Numbered from the stretch's first letter, positions 1 to 5,944 are shown. The stretch is 6,569 nt of DNA from JBPOFM01 sp038259855 (GCA_038259855.1 JBBSOJ010000192.1:1-6569), one strand, 5' to 3'. Translations and numbers: made by a program. Notes: generated by a model from the letters alone, not told the origin.

Positions 1-20
1 GTAGAAAATGTGAAATAAAT

Positions 21-28
21 TACATTTG
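21..28 (+). promoter_or_regulatory. -7 promoter element of tRNA-His
   Basis: TACATTTG matches the Bacteroidota housekeeping -7 element TAnnTTTG and lies 27 bases before the tRNA. The -33 element would fall at or beyond the left edge of the window, so it cannot be checked. The bases after it (GCACACGCATT) are nearly identical to those after the tRNA-Ser promoter at 4357-4364, which supports a real, shared tRNA promoter and leader. Confidence 0.7.
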
Positions 29-55
29 CACACGCATTTAAAAATGCGGCTACAT

Positions 56-130
56 GGTGGTTGTAGCTCAGTTGGTTAGAGCATCGGTTTGTGGTACCGA
101 GGGTCGCCGGTTCGAGCCCGGTCTTCCACC
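56..130 (+). tRNA. tRNA-His (anticodon GUG)
   Basis: A full cloverleaf can be drawn. The D arm starts at GCTC (66-69), the anticodon stem is 84-88/96-100 with GTG at 91-93, and the T arm is 106-110/118-122 around loop TTCGAGC (111-117). G56 can serve as the extra G-1 of tRNA-His, pairing with discriminator C130. The CCA end is not fully encoded. Odd feature: acceptor positions 5-68 (T61/T125) and 6-67 (T62/T124) are two adjacent U-U mismatches inside an otherwise paired stem (G57-C129, T58-A128, G59-C127, G60-C126, G63-C123). All other expected bases are present, and promoter and terminator are intact, so it is called functional. Confidence 0.93.
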
Positions 131-137
131 CAGAACT

Positions 138-169
138 AAAGTCTTCAAAGAAATTTGAGGACTTTTTTT
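138..169 (+). terminator. Rho-independent terminator of tRNA-His
   Basis: A stem of about 12 base pairs (138-149 with 154-165, one G-U) closes a GAAA tetraloop. Its 3' side runs into seven T at 163-169. It begins 8 bases after the tRNA. The run of A on the other side could also let it stop transcripts arriving on the minus strand. Confidence 0.88.
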
Positions 170-407
170 GTGGAACTAATTGAAATTTTGGAGTCATGTG
201 AGGTACTATTAAAGCCTATGCCTTACTTGGCTCAATTTAGGTTCCAATGGGATGACTATTTCTGATATTGAGAATCAAAATACCTCTTGATAATGCAGCG
301 TTATTTTTGTTTTGTTTGTTTTTAGGTAGTTTGTGAATTTTATCGGAGTTATTTAATGACCCACGCGTTTATATTAAACTATAGCAAAAGGGAACGTCTT
401 AAACTAA

Positions 408-444
408 CAAAGGGAACAACAACCTAAATTGTTTGTTCCCTTTG
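408..444 (-). terminator. Hairpin after TPP riboswitch (likely expression platform)
   Basis: Twelve uninterrupted base pairs (408-419 with 433-444) extend by three more pairs past a one-base bulge. Read on the minus strand, the stem starts 7 bases after the riboswitch and is followed by TTAGTTT, a short imperfect U tract. This is the position expected of a riboswitch terminator. A second partner for the 435-446 arm lies at 383-395 (an AGCAAA..GGGAAC segment), so two mutually exclusive hairpins are possible. The hairpin itself is clear; its role is inferred. Confidence 0.6.
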
Positions 445-451
445 CTTGTCC

Positions 452-525
452 GAATTCCATGCCCAGCATTATCTGAACAGTACAGTGGGTATGATCTCAG
501 CCTCATTTGAACGGCACCCCAATTC
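452..525 (-). promoter_or_regulatory. TPP riboswitch (THI box)
   Basis: Read on the minus strand, the segment has the order of conserved elements of the thiamin pyrophosphate aptamer. P1 is GAATT/AATTC. P2 is GGGGT with ATACCC. P3 is GCC/GGC with an inner TCA/TGA. The near-invariant CTGAGATCATACCC follows. P5 is CAG/CTG around the conserved loop ATAATG, and then comes GGCATGGAA, in place of the usual GCGTAGGGA. The 3' half is somewhat divergent (ACTGTTCAG for the usual CCTGATCnGG). Known TPP riboswitches control thiamin synthesis or transport genes. Here no such gene follows on the minus strand within 450 bases, where the next element is the oppositely oriented tRNA-His, so it is an orphan within this window. 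Confidence 0.85.
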
Positions 526-723
526 AATAGTCTAATTTAATCATAAAAAGAGTATGATCTATTTTTCTAATCAAAAATTAACAACCTTTTAATACAGTTA
601 TAATTCTTACGGATTGGCTTCGATATGCTCTGATAGTCGAGTTATAAAATCATAATTGCAACTGCGTGAGTGATTGAAGCGGTATCCTTTTTGTTTTTTC
701 TACAAAAAGATTTAGTGTAAAGC

Positions 724-750
724 ACGACCACCCACCTTCTGGGTGGTCAC
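724..750 (-). terminator. Hairpin downstream of the 763-2337 peptidase gene
   Basis: GC-rich stem of nine pairs (726-734 with 740-748) with a five-base loop, starting about 14 bases after the stop codon of the minus-strand gene. The U tract after it is poor (GTGCTTTACAC), so it may be a weak terminator or an mRNA 3'-end stabiliser rather than a classical terminator. Confidence 0.5.
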
Positions 751-762
751 GCCCAACATAAA

Positions 763-2337
763 TTATTTAGATATCTTATCGACGATAATTTTATCGTCTC
801 TATTGGCAAGTTCCCAAGCAGTGTGAAAAATAAGACGAGATCTGCTCTCTAAAAGATCATACTCGATCTTTTCAACGGTATCAGTGGATTTGTGATAATC
901 AGCATGCGTTCCGTTGAAATAGAAAATTACTGGAATGTTGTTTTTTGCAAAATTATAATGATCTGAGCGGTAGTAATAGCGATTTGGATCATTCTCATCA
1001 TTATAGGTATAATCGAATGTCATGTTCATATATTTTTTATTGACATCTTCGGAAATGGTGTGCAATTCAGAGCTCAAGCGATCGGCCCCAATTAGATATA
1101 GATAATTACGATTGGATGTATGTGCATCGTCAACTCTTCCTATCATGTCAATATTCAAATTGACCATAGTATTGGCAAGTGGAAAAATAGGATCCATATC
1201 CGTATAATATTCAGAACCTAAAAGGCCTTTTTCTTCACCTGTAACGTGTAGAAACAAGATAGAACGTCTTGGACGATATCCATCATCAACAGCTTTTTTG
1301 AAGGCTTGTGCGATCTCTATAATGGCAATCGTTCCTGAACCGTCATCATCTGCACCGTTGAAAATTTCGCCATCTTCAATTCCGATATGATCTAGGTGTG
1401 CAGAAATGACAACGATTTCATCAGAGAATTCTGATCCTTTTATAAATGCTGCAACATTTTCGGAGTTCACCTCTGCTTTGATACTTTGTATAGACACCTT
1501 AAGATCTGTCTGAACGGATTGTGGCTTAGTGACTTCATTAACGTCTGGAAACATTGCTTTGGCAAGAGATGCAGATATGATAAACTGTGGCATCTCAATA
1601 TCAGTTTTAACCAACGACAGACGACCAAATTTATCCGCGTCTTTCATTTTTTTATAATAAGGACCGTAACGTTCGAAAAGCTCGGCATCTACAATAAAAA
1701 ATGCTTTAGCGCCATGATCTTTTGCCGCATCTCTCTTTGAGCTTAAACCTTGGCGTCCATTGGACCATTTACTAGCTTCTGAAGTACCGGAGACCATAAA
1801 CATACCATCAGTATTTTTAGGTTCACCTTCTTTAACTAAAACAATTTTACCTTTTACATCGACATTGGCGTAATCAGAATAAGTTTCCGTATCAATACCA
1901 TGACCAACATAAACGATTTCAGAAGCAGATAATTCCTGTGTGTCTGAAGAACCGTAAGACACGAAGTCTGTAAAGGCTTCAAAGTTTTTCCCTCCTACAG
2001 ACAATGTAATGTTTGGAGATTTTTCTTTTTGAAGTGGTACCTCTTGAAAATAGTCGTTGTTTGGAAGCGCGGAAGGTATTTCCATGCTTACGTATTTTTC
2101 CTTTAAATACTCAACAGCCATTTTCTGACCTTTTTCACCGGTATCCCGTCCTTCGAACTCGTCGGAAGCGTAGGTGTAAAGCATTTCTTTTAATTCGCCT
2201 GAAGTAATGGTAGAAGCGTAAGTCGTAGGATCTACTGTTTTGACATCGGTATTTTCAACCTTTTGTGTCGTTGTTTTTTGATTGCCACAGCTGAACATTA
2301 CGAATGTAGCGCTAAGGAATAGTATTGATTTTCTCAT
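763..2337 (-). CDS. Secreted M28 zinc peptidase lipoprotein with PA-type insert
   Basis: 524 residues from the chosen start. The N-terminus MRKSILFLSATFVMFSC is a lipoprotein signal (Cys17), so the product is probably exported and lipid-anchored. Residues about 45-100 hold the N-terminal part of the M28 fold (DEFEGRDTG). Residues about 103-289 are an insert with PA-domain character (VYVGHGID, DVKGKIVLV). The catalytic domain follows: AHLDH (His314), GADDDGSG (bridging Asp near 331), TGEE (base Glu368, ligand Glu369), NIDMIGR (Asp397) and SDHYNF (His460). All expected di-zinc residues are present. The family contains aminopeptidases and carboxypeptidases; substrate cannot be told from sequence. 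An in-frame ATG at 2400 would give 21 extra residues, but it would bury the signal peptide and overlap the promoter at 2371-2401, so 2337 is preferred. It lies 87 bases after the paralogous gene 2425-3459. Confidence 0.93.
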   Translation of the reverse strand: MRKSILFLSATFVMFSCGNQKTTTQKVENTDVKTVDPTTYASTITSGELKEMLYTYASDEFEGRDTGEKGQKMAVEYLKEKYVSMEIPSALPNNDYFQEVPLQKEKSPNITLSVGGKNFEAFTDFVSYGSSDTQELSASEIVYVGHGIDTETYSDYANVDVKGKIVLVKEGEPKNTDGMFMVSGTSEASKWSNGRQGLSSKRDAAKDHGAKAFFIVDAELFERYGPYYKKMKDADKFGRLSLVKTDIEMPQFIISASLAKAMFPDVNEVTKPQSVQTDLKVSIQSIKAEVNSENVAAFIKGSEFSDEIVVISAHLDHIGIEDGEIFNGADDDGSGTIAIIEIAQAFKKAVDDGYRPRRSILFLHVTGEEKGLLGSEYYTDMDPIFPLANTMVNLNIDMIGRVDDAHTSNRNYLYLIGADRLSSELHTISEDVNKKYMNMTFDYTYNDENDPNRYYYRSDHYNFAKNNIPVIFYFNGTHADYHKSTDTVEKIEYDLLESRSRLIFHTAWELANRDDKIIVDKISK

Positions 2338-2370
2338 AAGTAAATTGAAAGTGTTAATAATTAAGTATGG

Positions 2371-2401
2371 CGAATTTACGACATATGAGGAGTGATTCAA
2401 A
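2371..2401 (-). promoter_or_regulatory. Promoter of the 763-2337 peptidase gene
   Basis: On the minus strand, TTTG (2401-2398), a 19-base spacer, then TAAATTCG (2378-2371). This fits the Bacteroidota -33/-7 consensus TTTG...TAnnTTTG with one mismatch in the -7 box. Transcription would start about 27 bases before the ATG at 2337. The downstream peptidase gene can therefore be expressed apart from its upstream paralogue. Confidence 0.6.
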
Positions 2402-2424
2402 GTGGATTAGGTTGATTTTAACGC

Positions 2425-3459
2425 TCAAATCTTTATGGCTGCGAGTCTTTTATCAGAATTGGCGATATACCATGCTGTCGCGAATATAAGACGCGCTCGT
2501 TTTTCAAGTAATTTATATTGAATTTTATCAGCCGTGTCGGTTGGTTTGTGATAATCGTCGTGCTCACCATTAAAATAGAAAATCACTGGTACGCCATTTT
2601 GGGCAAAATTATAATGATCGGATCTGTAATAATAGCGATTGGAATCATCTTCGGCATTGTAAGTGTAATCTATGTCTAGCTTGGTGAACTTATCATTGGC
2701 AGTTTCAGAGATGTAATGAAGCTCGGTGCTGATGCGGTCAGATCCTATAAGATAGATATAATTGGGGTTCTCTTCATGCTTTCTGTCTACTCGTCCTATC
2801 ATATCTATGTTGAGATTGGCAACTGTATTTTGCAATGGGAATGCAGGATGTTTTATGTAAAAGCTTGATCCGTATAAGCCTTGCTCCTCACCAGTAAGAT
2901 GCAAGAAGAGAATGCTGCGTTTAGGGCTAAAACCTTCATTTTGAGCTAATTTAAAAGCTTCTGCGATTTCCAATACGGCCGAAGTGCCAGAACCGTTATC
3001 ATCTGCGCCTGGATACAGCGTGCCATCGAGGTCTCCTAAATGATCTGAATGCGCTGAAATCACCAATACTTCGTTAGGAAAGGCTGTTCCCTTGATATAG
3101 GCTATAACATTTTGAGAATTTTCAAATCTATCAGACAGAGATGACTTCGGAATGTGCTGAAAATAATCACCATTCAATAAAGGTGAGGAAATGCCATTCG
3201 AGCTATAAAAATCTTTAATGAATTCGCAGGTGCGGGCGTGACCTTTGGAGCCAGTGAGTCGACCCCCATGTGCTTCCGATGTGATCTCATAAACGATATC
3301 CTTTAATTCGGCTGCGTTGATCGTATTCGAAAATTTTTCAATTTTGTCAATCTTTTCATACTTCACATTATTTTTAATATCCTGAAGTTTTTCACTATAG
3401 CGTTTGTGGGAGCATGCACCGACAATTGTAAACACAGAAACAATAAAAATTAATTTCAT
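2425..3459 (-). CDS. Secreted M28 zinc peptidase lipoprotein, short form without PA insert
   Basis: 344 residues. MKLIFIVSVFTIVGAC is a lipoprotein signal with Cys16 as the probable lipid site. Residues about 47-104 align with the N-terminal part of the neighbouring peptidase. Then, where the neighbour carries about 187 residues of PA-type insert, this protein has only about eight (105-112), followed directly by the catalytic domain. All di-zinc residues are visible: His137 in AHSDH, Asp154 in GADDNGSG, Glu191/Glu192 in TGEE, Asp219 in NIDMIGR, His282 in SDHYNF. By eye, well over half of the catalytic-domain residues match the neighbour, including NRYYYRSDHYNFA, so the two are tandem paralogues. 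No terminator separates them; read-through into 763-2337 is possible. A promoter is not clear: TTAATTTG about 20 bases upstream is one mismatch from the -7 consensus, with no good -33. Exact substrate unknown. Confidence 0.92.
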   Translation of the reverse strand: MKLIFIVSVFTIVGACSHKRYSEKLQDIKNNVKYEKIDKIEKFSNTINAAELKDIVYEITSEAHGGRLTGSKGHARTCEFIKDFYSSNGISSPLLNGDYFQHIPKSSLSDRFENSQNVIAYIKGTAFPNEVLVISAHSDHLGDLDGTLYPGADDNGSGTSAVLEIAEAFKLAQNEGFSPKRSILFLHLTGEEQGLYGSSFYIKHPAFPLQNTVANLNIDMIGRVDRKHEENPNYIYLIGSDRISTELHYISETANDKFTKLDIDYTYNAEDDSNRYYYRSDHYNFAQNGVPVIFYFNGEHDDYHKPTDTADKIQYKLLEKRARLIFATAWYIANSDKRLAAIKI

Positions 3460-3782
3460 AAGACTTCTATAACAGACTCAAATTAAGTGAAAAATTAAGG
3501 ATATTAAAAGCATTCTGTCATATTATAAGTTAGTTATGTCATTATGGGGTTAGTATTAGAATATAAATAACAATCTATTTTTCAGGAGTTTTAATTCACA
3601 CCTAACCCAAACATTGTATTATATGTGATTATCTCTCTAATTATGTTATTAGAAAGCATCTCTATTGTTAAAAATGTATTAAAATGGTATAAGAGTTAAT
3701 ATCGGGAGTTTTTGAGTTATGGTCAAGGACTTTGTAGTTGTAAATTAGATTAATATTAATAATAACTCTAAAAACACATATT
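3460..3782. other. Divergent intergenic region, no gene seen
   Basis: Very AT-rich region between the divergent peptidase and CsbD genes; it must hold promoters for both. On the plus strand TAAATTAG (3741-3748) is one mismatch from the -7 consensus but lacks a correctly spaced -33. A perfect 12-base palindrome ATTAATATTAAT (3749-3760) lies just before the CsbD gene, possibly an operator but possibly chance at this base composition. Heptamers GGGTTAG (3547-3553) and CTAACCC (3602-3608) are inverted but far apart. Confidence 0.5.
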
Positions 3783-3968
3783 ATGAATTCAGATCAATTT
3801 GAAGGTAAATGGAAACAAATAAAAGGTGATTTTAAAAAGAAATACGGAAAAATCACAGATGACGAATATACTGAAGCAGAAGGAAATTACGATAAGCTTG
3901 CTGGTAAAATGCAAGAAAAGTATGGTAAATCCAAAGAAGACTTCAAGAAAGAAATTGACAATTGGTAA
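3783..3968 (+). CDS. CsbD family stress-response protein
   Basis: 61 residues, the usual length of the small CsbD-like family. The start MNSDQFEGKWKQIKGDFKKKYG is diagnostic (family pattern of an N-terminal D-x-x-x-G-x-W-K-Q-x-K-G followed by a G/K-rich stretch), and the second half repeats the theme with YDKLAGKMQEKYGKSKE. It is highly charged and helical, with no signal peptide, so cytoplasmic. CsbD proteins are induced by general stress in Bacillus (sigma-B) and by osmotic or related stress elsewhere; their molecular role is unknown. The gene stands alone between a divergent peptidase gene and its own strong terminator. The start is set by the first ATG after a long AT-rich leader; no Shine-Dalgarno is visible, as usual in Bacteroidota. 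Confidence 0.93.
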   Translation: MNSDQFEGKWKQIKGDFKKKYGKITDDEYTEAEGNYDKLAGKMQEKYGKSKEDFKKEIDNW

Positions 3969-3988
3969 AATTGTTAATTAATAGCCTG

Positions 3989-4027
3989 AAAGTTCTTATA
4001 ATCATTTGATTGTAAGAACTTTTTTTT
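3989..4027 (+). terminator. Rho-independent terminator of the CsbD gene
   Basis: Stem of about 15 base pairs (3989-4003 with 4008-4022, one G-U) around a four-base ATTT loop. Its 3' arm merges into eight T (4020-4027). It starts 20 bases after the CsbD stop codon. A textbook terminator that separates CsbD from the small ORF at 4076. Confidence 0.92.
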
Positions 4028-4075
4028 GTTTTAGTCAGTTTAAATGTTCTTACCACGATTTAATATATAGATGTA

Positions 4076-4213
4076 ATGGAAGATAAAGAGAAAGAAAAGC
4101 AGAATAACAGAAAAATGGACGAAAAAAGAGATCCAGAATCAAAAGAAGACTCTCACTCGGAAGAAAAAGAATGGGATCCTAAAAAAGGTGATAGCAATAA
4201 ACACGGTAATTGA
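4076..4213 (+). CDS. Small highly charged hypothetical protein
   Basis: 45 codons starting ATG GAA GAT AAA and ending CAC GGT AAT TGA. The product is almost entirely Lys, Glu, Asp, Asn and Ser (MEDKEKEKQN... then SHSEEKEWDPKKGDS), with a single Trp at residue 33. It has no hydrophobic core, signal or membrane segment, so it is probably disordered and cytoplasmic. It follows the CsbD terminator by 48 bases on the same strand. An 8-base inverted repeat, AACTATAT/ATATAGTT (4220-4227 and 4249-4256), follows the stop and could be a weak end signal. I do not recognise a family. The alternative is a chance ORF in purine-rich DNA, but the length without stops in such AT-rich DNA and the balanced charge favour a real gene modestly. 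Confidence 0.5.
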   Translation: MEDKEKEKQNNRKMDEKRDPESKEDSHSEEKEWDPKKGDSNKHGN

Positions 4214-4283
4214 TTACAAAACTATATCCTTTTATATGATTTACGTTTATATAGTTGGTTGCTGTTGTAAAGAGTGATTTTAA

Positions 4284-4304
4284 GCAGGTTGCCAACGATT
4301 GTAT
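4284..4304 (+). repeat. Possible truncated copy of the GTTGCCAACG repeat
   Basis: GTTGCCAACG at 4288-4297 with following TT.TGTAT resembles the first 23 bases of the repeat at 6482-6545 (GTTGCCAACGTTTATGTAT). The second half of the repeat (GCGTGTTT..AGCACGAACC) is missing here, so it is at most a remnant. Same orientation as the two fuller copies. Confidence 0.35.
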
Positions 4305-4332
4305 CTTGAATTAAAAAAAACATATAAAAAGA

Positions 4333-4364
4333 TTGGTGGCAATCAAAAAATCATTTTATATTTG
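4333..4364 (+). promoter_or_regulatory. Promoter of tRNA-Ser
   Basis: TTG (4333-4335), a 21-base spacer, then TATATTTG (4357-4364), a full match to the Bacteroidota TAnnTTTG -7 element. Transcription should start near 4371, giving a leader of about 30 bases before the tRNA. The bases after the -7 box (GCACGCGCATT) match those after the tRNA-His promoter. Confidence 0.75.
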
Positions 4365-4402
4365 CACGCGCATTCAGGCGAATAGCTTGATGAGGCACTC
4401 TA

Positions 4403-4487
4403 GGAGAAATGGCAGAGTGGTCGAATGCGGCAGTCTTGAAAACTGTTGAGGGTCACACCTCCGGGGGTTCGAATCCCTCTTTCTCCG
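4403..4487 (+). tRNA. tRNA-Ser (anticodon UGA)
   Basis: Acceptor stem GGAGAAA (4403-4409) pairs fully with TTTCTCC (4480-4486); discriminator G4487. The anticodon stem is 4430-4434/4442-4446 with TGA at 4437-4439 in loop CTTGAAA. A long variable arm, typical of serine tRNAs, precedes the T arm with loop TTCGAAT. CCA is not encoded (G is followed by CAA). It reads UCA and, with modification, other UCN codons. Confidence 0.96.
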
Positions 4488-4489
4488 CA

Positions 4490-4528
4490 AAAAGCCCTGT
4501 AATCTTTTGATTACAGGGCTTTTATTTT
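4490..4528 (+). terminator. Rho-independent terminator of tRNA-Ser
   Basis: Fifteen-pair perfect stem (4490-4504 with 4509-4523), TTTT loop, then TTTTATTTT. It starts 3 bases after the tRNA. The A-rich upstream side could make it act on the minus strand also, where it would face the lipoprotein transcript from 5443. Confidence 0.92.
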
Positions 4529-4765
4529 GTCAGTTATTATAAAATTTTGATAGAGCTTTAAATTTATTTTGATAATAGCTGCATTCAGTTTGTTTGAAAA
4601 ATATTTTAATGTTTACCGTTGTGCAGTTAGTAATTTGGTTGTTAAAGATGAACCAATTAGTGCATAATCACTAGAATTTTCTATTTATGCTCAAACGAGC
4701 AATCATTTATACAAGTTGGTGAAATTTCGTTATTTCCTCTATTGTTATTTCTAATTTAAATTGCT

Positions 4766-5443
4766 TTATTCTTCCGATAAAGGGGAAATCATAATGTGTG
4801 CTCTATGGGTTCCTGGATTCATAATCCACGGATGGTTGGCGGCTATCGGTTTTTCTGGAAGACCTGTGGATTGAGCAGTTGCAAAAGGCAAATAGACTAC
4901 ATAGCGGTATTGGGCTCCTGCCACTTTAGAAGTTTCGGGATTGTACAATTCACCACTTCCGAAATAAATGTGTAGAGTTGATCCTGGTTTCCCCATGTCT
5001 AGTTTACCCGATTTCGCTTCCTCTTCTCGAATATCAAATATTTCGCCTGGTGTTTTCCCCTCGGCTTTAAGTTCTCTTCCTCTTGCCATAAATGGCTCCA
5101 GATCCTTGTGGTAACAAGCGGCACTAAATCCTGGTTTATTTGGGTCATCTGCTAAAACAATAAATTCGTTATCACCTTCTCGGAGTGTCACAAATTCACC
5201 AGCCATATTATAGCCTATAACTTTGCACTTTTCTCTATTCTCTTGAGGCGCAGCCATTACAGAACTTGCAATTAGAGCTTCGTCTGTATCTATCGAAATA
5301 AATTGTCCTTCATCATCATTTGGTGAATTTTTCGATAGAGTATCTATTGTAGAGACGTTCTCTGTTGAATTTTCAGTTTTGTCTGAAGAATTGCAAGAAA
5401 TCAAAATTCCTGTAAAAATAAGTGCTGTGATAATTTGTTTCAT
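4766..5443 (-). CDS. Uncharacterised secreted lipoprotein (PWIM..GT..AHIMI C-terminus)
   Basis: 225 residues. Signal peptide MKQIITALIFTGILISC with lipobox LISC (Cys17), then a Ser/Thr/Asn/Asp-rich linker to about residue 55. The folded part starts ALIASSVMAAPQ and contains Cys73, Cys110 with His112, His158, YVVYLPFATA (181-190), and a C-terminal block with PWIMNPGT (205-212) and AHIMIS (215-220). From memory, that C-terminal block and the early AAP..N...C, LR.G.N and C..W/F..A spacing recur in uncharacterised exported proteins of Bacteroidota and Acidobacteriota; I know of no assigned function. The His and Cys residues could bind metal or form a disulfide. Its start lies 76 bases after the stop of the 5520-5900 lipoprotein gene, on the same strand, with no clear terminator between, so the two may be co-transcribed. 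No convincing terminator follows; a 5-pair hairpin at 4688-4701 is weak. Confidence 0.85.
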   Translation of the reverse strand: MKQIITALIFTGILISCNSSDKTENSTENVSTIDTLSKNSPNDDEGQFISIDTDEALIASSVMAAPQENREKCKVIGYNMAGEFVTLREGDNEFIVLADDPNKPGFSAACYHKDLEPFMARGRELKAEGKTPGEIFDIREEEAKSGKLDMGKPGSTLHIYFGSGELYNPETSKVAGAQYRYVVYLPFATAQSTGLPEKPIAANHPWIMNPGTHRAHIMISPLSEE

Positions 5444-5519
5444 TTTTTTGCGTTTTTTTAAAATGCTCTCCTGTTTATATTCTTTTGGTTTTCTCCAATA
5501 TCCAAAGGCTAATCACTAT

Positions 5520-5900
5520 CTAAAAATTACATTTAGAATTTTCATGCTTCCATAACGTTATGATATCGGTTAGCTCATCTCTTAAGTCATTTGCATTACC
5601 TAAATCGTCTCCTACACAATTTTTTACAATTGATACATAATTAGCTAGAGGATTACAATTTACATAATAGAATACTGTCTCTCCTTTATAATTAGCCATA
5701 GCATAATAAGAATATTCATCTTGTTTAATATCATCAATTGCTTCCATTAGCCAACCCAACTCTTTAGTAGGATTTGAGACATCACATGTATTACTTATAT
5801 CATCATCATCATCATCATCATCATCACCTTTCTCACATGAAATTAGAGACATCGACATAATAATGCCTGCGAAACATACTAACTTAAAAATATTGCTCAT
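5520..5900 (-). CDS. Small surface lipoprotein with poly-aspartate tract
   Basis: 126 residues. Signal peptide ending in lipobox LISC (Cys22). It is followed at once by E-K-G and nine aspartates (26-34), all encoded by GAT. An acidic run just after the lipid cysteine is the lipoprotein export signal that sends lipoproteins to the cell surface in Bacteroidota (shown in Capnocytophaga, Flavobacterium and Bacteroides), so surface exposure is inferred. The small mature domain (about 39-126) has four cysteines (39, 82, 95, 124) that could form two disulfides, and motifs NP..ELGWLMEAID, YKGETVFYYVNC and a final W-K-x-E-N-x-x-C. From memory, this pattern occurs in many short uncharacterised Bacteroidota lipoproteins; no function is known. 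It is preceded by an intergenic repeat (5945-6014), and the 4766-5443 gene lies 76 bases downstream. Confidence 0.85.
   Translation of the reverse strand: MSNIFKLVCFAGIIMSMSLISCEKGDDDDDDDDDISNTCDVSNPTKELGWLMEAIDDIKQDEYSYYAMANYKGETVFYYVNCNPLANYVSIVKNCVGDDLGNANDLRDELTDIITLWKHENSKCNF
5799..5825. repeat. Trinucleotide (ATC)9 microsatellite
   Basis: Nine perfect tandem ATC units on the plus strand, read as nine GAT aspartate codons in the lipoprotein gene on the minus strand. In-frame slippage would change the length of the acidic tract without a frameshift. Confidence 0.95.
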
Positions 5901-5944
5901 TTTATTTCTTGTTATTAATCAATTATAATTACTTCATCTTGGCT

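Larger units (their letters stand above)
170..762. other. Gene-free stretch holding a minus-strand riboswitch
   Basis: No convincing protein gene was found on either strand. It contains, on the minus strand, the TPP riboswitch (452-525), a strong hairpin after it (408-444) and a hairpin after the peptidase gene (724-750). Positions 170-382 and 526-720 show only AT-rich sequence with short chance ORFs. No thiamin gene or recognisable remnant follows the riboswitch. Confidence 0.7.

Noticed and set aside
1..197. Minus-strand open frame from ATG at 197 running through the tRNA-His
   Set aside because: It translates the antisense of the tRNA (giving a GLEPAT-type sequence seen in many spurious annotations) and the terminator; not a protein gene, and not the target of the riboswitch.
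1486..1740. Plus-strand ORF inside the peptidase gene
   Set aside because: It lies antisense to the PA-type insert and part of the catalytic domain of a gene with complete motifs, and has no recognisable features of its own.
2013..2207. Plus-strand ORF inside the peptidase gene
   Set aside because: Antisense shadow of the N-terminal region of the M28 gene; low-complexity basic product with no motif.
2338..2400. Upstream in-frame ATG giving the peptidase 21 extra N-terminal residues
   Set aside because: It would place a polar stretch ahead of a clear lipoprotein signal peptide, and the start would lie within the promoter at 2371-2401. The ATG at 2337 fits both.
3547..3608. Inverted heptamers GGGTTAG and CTAACCC
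   Set aside because: Seven bases about 50 apart in AT-rich DNA, with no further pairing between them; likely chance.
4610..4675. Short plus-strand ORF of 21 codons after tRNA-Ser
   Set aside because: Too short, no promoter or homology signal, and downstream of a strong terminator.
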